A stretch of DNA of 64,000 nt from Elioraea tepida (GTDB lineage Bacteria > Pseudomonadota > Alphaproteobacteria > Acetobacterales > Acetobacteraceae). The translations under genes and the position numbers were made by a program. Shown piece by piece: positions 61,654 to 64,000 of this stretch. The notes beneath the pieces were generated by a model. It worked only from the letters and a program-made list of their open reading frames with translations, made no database searches and had not been told where the DNA came from. Location of the stretch: positions 1,999,001-2,063,000 of the forward strand of contig NZ_CP076448.1 in the NCBI RefSeq assembly GCF_019203965.1, in the 5' to 3' direction. The number at the start of each line of letters is the position of its first letter. Positions within the stretch are counted from its first letter, which is position 1.

Positions 61654-62301
61654 ATGCGGCACGAGGATATCTGGCGCGCGATCGACGCGCTCGCCGCCGA
61701 GCATGGCCTGACCCCCTCAGGCCTCGCCCGGAAGGCAGGGCTCGACCCCACCACCTTCAACCGCTCGAAGCGGGTCACGGGGGCGGGCAAGCCGCGCTGG
61801 CCCTCGACCGAGAGCGTGGCCAAGGTGCTCGATGCCGTCGGCGCTCCGCTCGAGCGCCTGACCGAGCTGATCACCGGCAACCCGGCCGCCCCGCGCCGCG
61901 CCGCCGCCGCCGCGCCACGGCGCATCCCGCTGATCGGCCTCGCCCAGGCCGGAGCGGAAGGCTATTTCGACGACGCTGGCTACCCGGTCGGCGGGGCCTG
62001 GGACGAGATCGAGCTTCCCGCGATCGCCGACCCGCACGCCTATGCGCTCGAGATCTCGGGCGACTCGATGGAGCCGGTCTACCGTGATGGGGACATCGTC
62101 ATCGTCTCGCCCGCGGCGCCGACCCGGCGGGGCGATCGCGTCTGCGTCCGCACGACCGACGGCGAGGTCATGGCCAAGGAACTCGTCCGTCGCTCCGCCC
62201 GGCGGATCGAGCTCGCCTCGCTGAACCCGGCCTTCCCGGGCCGAAGCTTCGACATCGACGAGATCTCCTGGATCGCCCGGATCATCTGGGCGAGCCAGTA
62301 G
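61654..62301 (+). CDS. S24-family (LexA/CI-like) transcriptional repressor
   Basis: The 215-residue protein has an N-terminal helix-turn-helix (residues about 15-60: LTPSGLARKAGLDPTTFNRSKRV). The S24 peptidase domain has an Ala99-Gly100 cleavage site (LAQAGAEG), Ser138 in ISGDSMEP and Lys175 in VMAKELV. These match the self-cleavage catalytic pair of LexA and lambda CI, so RecA-stimulated inactivation is expected. It lacks a close ribosome site: AGGA lies 13 bases away, and TAGGAT at 61636-61641 looks like a -10, so the mRNA may be leaderless or nearly so. It probably controls the leftward phage genes; a role as a host regulator is also possible. Confidence 0.88.
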   Translation: MRHEDIWRAIDALAAEHGLTPSGLARKAGLDPTTFNRSKRVTGAGKPRWPSTESVAKVLDAVGAPLERLTELITGNPAAPRRAAAAAPRRIPLIGLAQAGAEGYFDDAGYPVGGAWDEIELPAIADPHAYALEISGDSMEPVYRDGDIVIVSPAAPTRRGDRVCVRTTDGEVMAKELVRRSARRIELASLNPAFPGRSFDIDEISWIARIIWASQ

Positions 62302-62317
62302 ACCCGTCCGGACCGGC

Positions 62318-64000
62318 TCACCCGACCGGCGCAGGCTCCGCCCGCCCGCCGCGTGCCAGAGCCGGTACGAGCGGAAGGAGGCGGAGCAGGTCCCGCTCCG
62401 CCTTGCACACCATGTAGTGCTCGGCCGGCGGCGTGTCCCCCTCCGTCTCCTCGGCGAGACGATCCGACTCCGTCAGCGGAAAGGCGGTGAGCCCGATGTC
62501 ACCATAGACGTGGAGGAGGTCCGGCCCGACCCGCCAGAAGGCGGGGTCGACCCCCTCCTGGTCGCACAGATCGCGGAAGCGCCAGATCGCGGAGATCCGA
62601 TCGTGCTCGTCGCCCGCCGGGTCGCCGAGGCCGAGCCAGATCCCGGGAAGCCTGCGGAAGGCGATCGCCGCCTTGCCGGCCTCGCCGAACACCACCCCGT
62701 CCGCCTCGCGCGCCACAGGCGCGGCATGGCCGAGCGCGGCAAGCCGCGCCCGCGTGGCAGGATCAAGCGGGTGGACCTCGATTCGCGCCGGCCGCAACAG
62801 ACGCCACAGGGCGAACACGAGCAGCGCCACGCCGAGCCCGATCGTGGCGCGCAGCGACCAGGGCGTGTCGGCGGCGAGCACCACCGACAACCAGGTCTCG
62901 TCGCTCCGGTCGCGGCGGAGATGGGCGAACAGCGCGAGCGTGATCGCGCACGCCGCGAGCGAGGCCACGGCGGCGAGCCAGCTCGCCGTGAAGGGCTCGC
63001 GGACGAGACGTGTGTCGCGATAGAAGCTGCGCCGGAACGGCGCCACGGCTGCGGCGATGCCGACGAGCAGGAGCGGTGCGACAAGCCCGTGCCCCTTTGC
63101 CGCCGCCGTCGTCGCCCCGAGCAGAAGCAGCGCGAGCACCATCGCCCAGGCGATCGTGACGCGTCGCCACAGCCCCCAAGCGACCACGAGCAGCCCCGCA
63201 CCGATCACGCTCGCGGCGAAGTGCGACAGCTGCACGAGCGGCGCGGCCGGCTCGGCGAGCCCGCGCGCGGCGAGCGCCACCGTCGCCTCAACAGGTGGCA
63301 GCGAGCCGAGGAAGAGCATCATCAGCCCCGCAAGCGTCACGGCGGCCGCGAGCACGGGCACGACGAAGGGCTCGCCCCAGCGCGAGGCCTGCACAAGCGC
63401 CCGCGACACCGCAACGCGTCGGATCAGGACCTCGTTCGCCGCGAACAGCCCGCCCGCGAGGAACAGCGGCAGGATGTGGTAGAGCAGCCGGAAGACGAGC
63501 AGGGCGCCGACGATGGTCGCGGCATCGAGATGGGGCGCAAGCCCGACGAGCATCGTGCCGTCGAACACGCCGATCCCGCCCGGCACATGGCTCGCCATCG
63601 CCGCGGTGTAGGCGGTGACATAGACCGCGAGGAAGACGAGGAGGGTGAGGCCGGGCGCGTCCGGCAGGAGCACGTAGAAGATCCCCGCCGTCAGCGCGAC
63701 ATCGACGGTCGCGAGCAGAACCTGTGCGGCCGCCATGCGCGGCCCGGGCAGGGGAATGGCGGTTCGGAAGAGAACGATCGGCTCACGGCGGACGAGCCCC
63801 ACGAGCGCATAGCCGAGCACGAGGCCGAGCATGACGAGGCCGACCGCCGCCATCACCGGTGTCGGCACCCACCCTCCGAAGCCCGGGATGGCGTGCGGCA
63901 CGGCAAGCAGCACGAGTCCGCCCAAGGTGAGCCCGCCGAGCACGAAGGTGAGGCTCGTGAACGCGACCACACCCGCGATCTGCAACGGTGACATGCCCCA
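62318..64000 (-). CDS. MprF-like flippase/synthetase protein (5' end outside window)
   Basis: The gene continues past the right edge: in-frame sequence runs to the last base, and the first ATG (63994) lies inside a conserved helix (AGVVAFTSLTFVLGGL), so it is internal. The visible ~560 residues have about 12 membrane helices, including PGGIGVFDGTMLVGLAPHLDAATIVGALLVFRLLYHI. A shortened DUF2156-like domain follows, with PGIWLGLGDPAGDEHDRISAIWRFRDLCDQEGVDP and FWRVGPDLLHVYGDIGLTAFP. The usual second half of the aminoacyl-transferase domain is missing and the protein ends 17 bases from the repressor gene. Related proteins attach lysine or alanine to phosphatidylglycerol and flip the product. Confidence 0.75.
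   Translation of the reverse strand, partial: WGMSPLQIAGVVAFTSLTFVLGGLTLGGLVLLAVPHAIPGFGGWVPTPVMAAVGLVMLGLVLGYALVGLVRREPIVLFRTAIPLPGPRMAAAQVLLATVDVALTAGIFYVLLPDAPGLTLLVFLAVYVTAYTAAMASHVPGGIGVFDGTMLVGLAPHLDAATIVGALLVFRLLYHILPLFLAGGLFAANEVLIRRVAVSRALVQASRWGEPFVVPVLAAAVTLAGLMMLFLGSLPPVEATVALAARGLAEPAAPLVQLSHFAASVIGAGLLVVAWGLWRRVTIAWAMVLALLLLGATTAAAKGHGLVAPLLLVGIAAAVAPFRRSFYRDTRLVREPFTASWLAAVASLAACAITLALFAHLRRDRSDETWLSVVLAADTPWSLRATIGLGVALLVFALWRLLRPARIEVHPLDPATRARLAALGHAAPVAREADGVVFGEAGKAAIAFRRLPGIWLGLGDPAGDEHDRISAIWRFRDLCDQEGVDPAFWRVGPDLLHVYGDIGLTAFPLTESDRLAEETEGDTPPAEHYMVCKAERDLLRLLPLVPALARGGRAEPAPVG

Larger units (their letters stand above)
48720..62301. mobile_element. Podovirus-type (T7-like) prophage remnant or domesticated particle locus
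   Basis: Thirteen leftward genes follow the T7 late-gene order from portal to lysis (portal, scaffold, capsid, tail tubes A and B, internal-protein candidate, fibre, small-terminase candidate, large terminase, holin-like, hydrolase). A small rightward gene lies between holin and terminase. A rightward S24 repressor lies beside the control region. The locus is flanked by host-type genes (gdh-MFS on the left, an MprF-like gene on the right), so the whole element is inside the window. No integrase, excisionase, replication protein, polymerase or attachment repeat was found. GC content and codon use match the host, so residence is probably long. Confidence 0.85.

Overview
The window is about 70% GC, densely packed and almost free of intergenic space. 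The gene content points to an alphaproteobacterium of the Rhodospirillales/Acetobacteraceae type. Evidence includes the ~1,570-residue NAD-glutamate dehydrogenase, a SdhAF4-like DUF1674 protein, DUF1285 and DUF6111 proteins, a MoxR/DUF58/DUF4159 operon, IalB-like secreted proteins and an alphaproteobacterial LexA-box spacing. A genus cannot be assigned from sequence alone.

Region 1 (1-27 kb) holds housekeeping and accessory metabolism. In order: the end of a PEP-CTERM surface protein, a ThDP-dependent decarboxylase/acetolactate synthase-like enzyme, a Rieske oxygenase, an alpha/beta hydrolase, an MFS carrier and a phytase-like esterase. Next come an RNA methyltransferase - IalB-like - rlmN run, a broken methyltransferase gene, phhB, a zincin, a SOUL heme protein, a uracil-DNA-glycosylase-family protein overlapping a sirtuin, a ZIP transporter, a secreted nuclease and htpX. 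The region ends with an ArnT-like glycosyltransferase, rsmB, a DsbD/ScsB reductase, an aldo/keto reductase, fdhD-mobA (molybdenum enzyme maturation), an SDR and sufE.

Region 2 (26.6-48.6 kb) has a leftward operon of MoxR ATPase, DUF58 protein, BatA/DUF4159 membrane protein and a vWA membrane protein, probably followed by an ankyrin protein. A rightward block encodes DUF1285, a CoA-type Nudix hydrolase, DUF6111 and tRNA CCA-transferase. An iron-storage pair (bfd, bfr) sits behind an AT-rich operator-like patch. Then come an ABC exporter, a tyrosine phosphatase, a secreted protein built of two tandem copies of one domain, and gdh overlapping a UMF1-type MFS gene.

Region 3 (48.7-62.3 kb) is a compact phage-derived locus flanked on both sides by chromosomal genes. 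Read leftward it has portal, scaffold, capsid, tail tube A, tail tube B, a small internal-protein candidate, tail fibre, a small-terminase candidate, large terminase, a holin-like protein and a SleB-like hydrolase. This is the T7 late-gene order (8-9-10-11-12-14-17-18-19). No integrase, replication gene, RNA polymerase or large ejection proteins (gp15/gp16) are visible. A rightward gene encodes a self-cleaving S24/LexA-type repressor. The intergenic region between it and the leftward genes carries a GAAC-N7-GAAC box (the alphaproteobacterial SOS box) over a plausible leftward promoter. The locus is either a decayed prophage or a domesticated podovirus-type particle (GTA-like or defensive) under DNA-damage control, and is the most interesting part of the window.

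The window ends inside a gene for an MprF-like membrane protein. No tRNA, rRNA, CRISPR array or insertion sequence was recognised.
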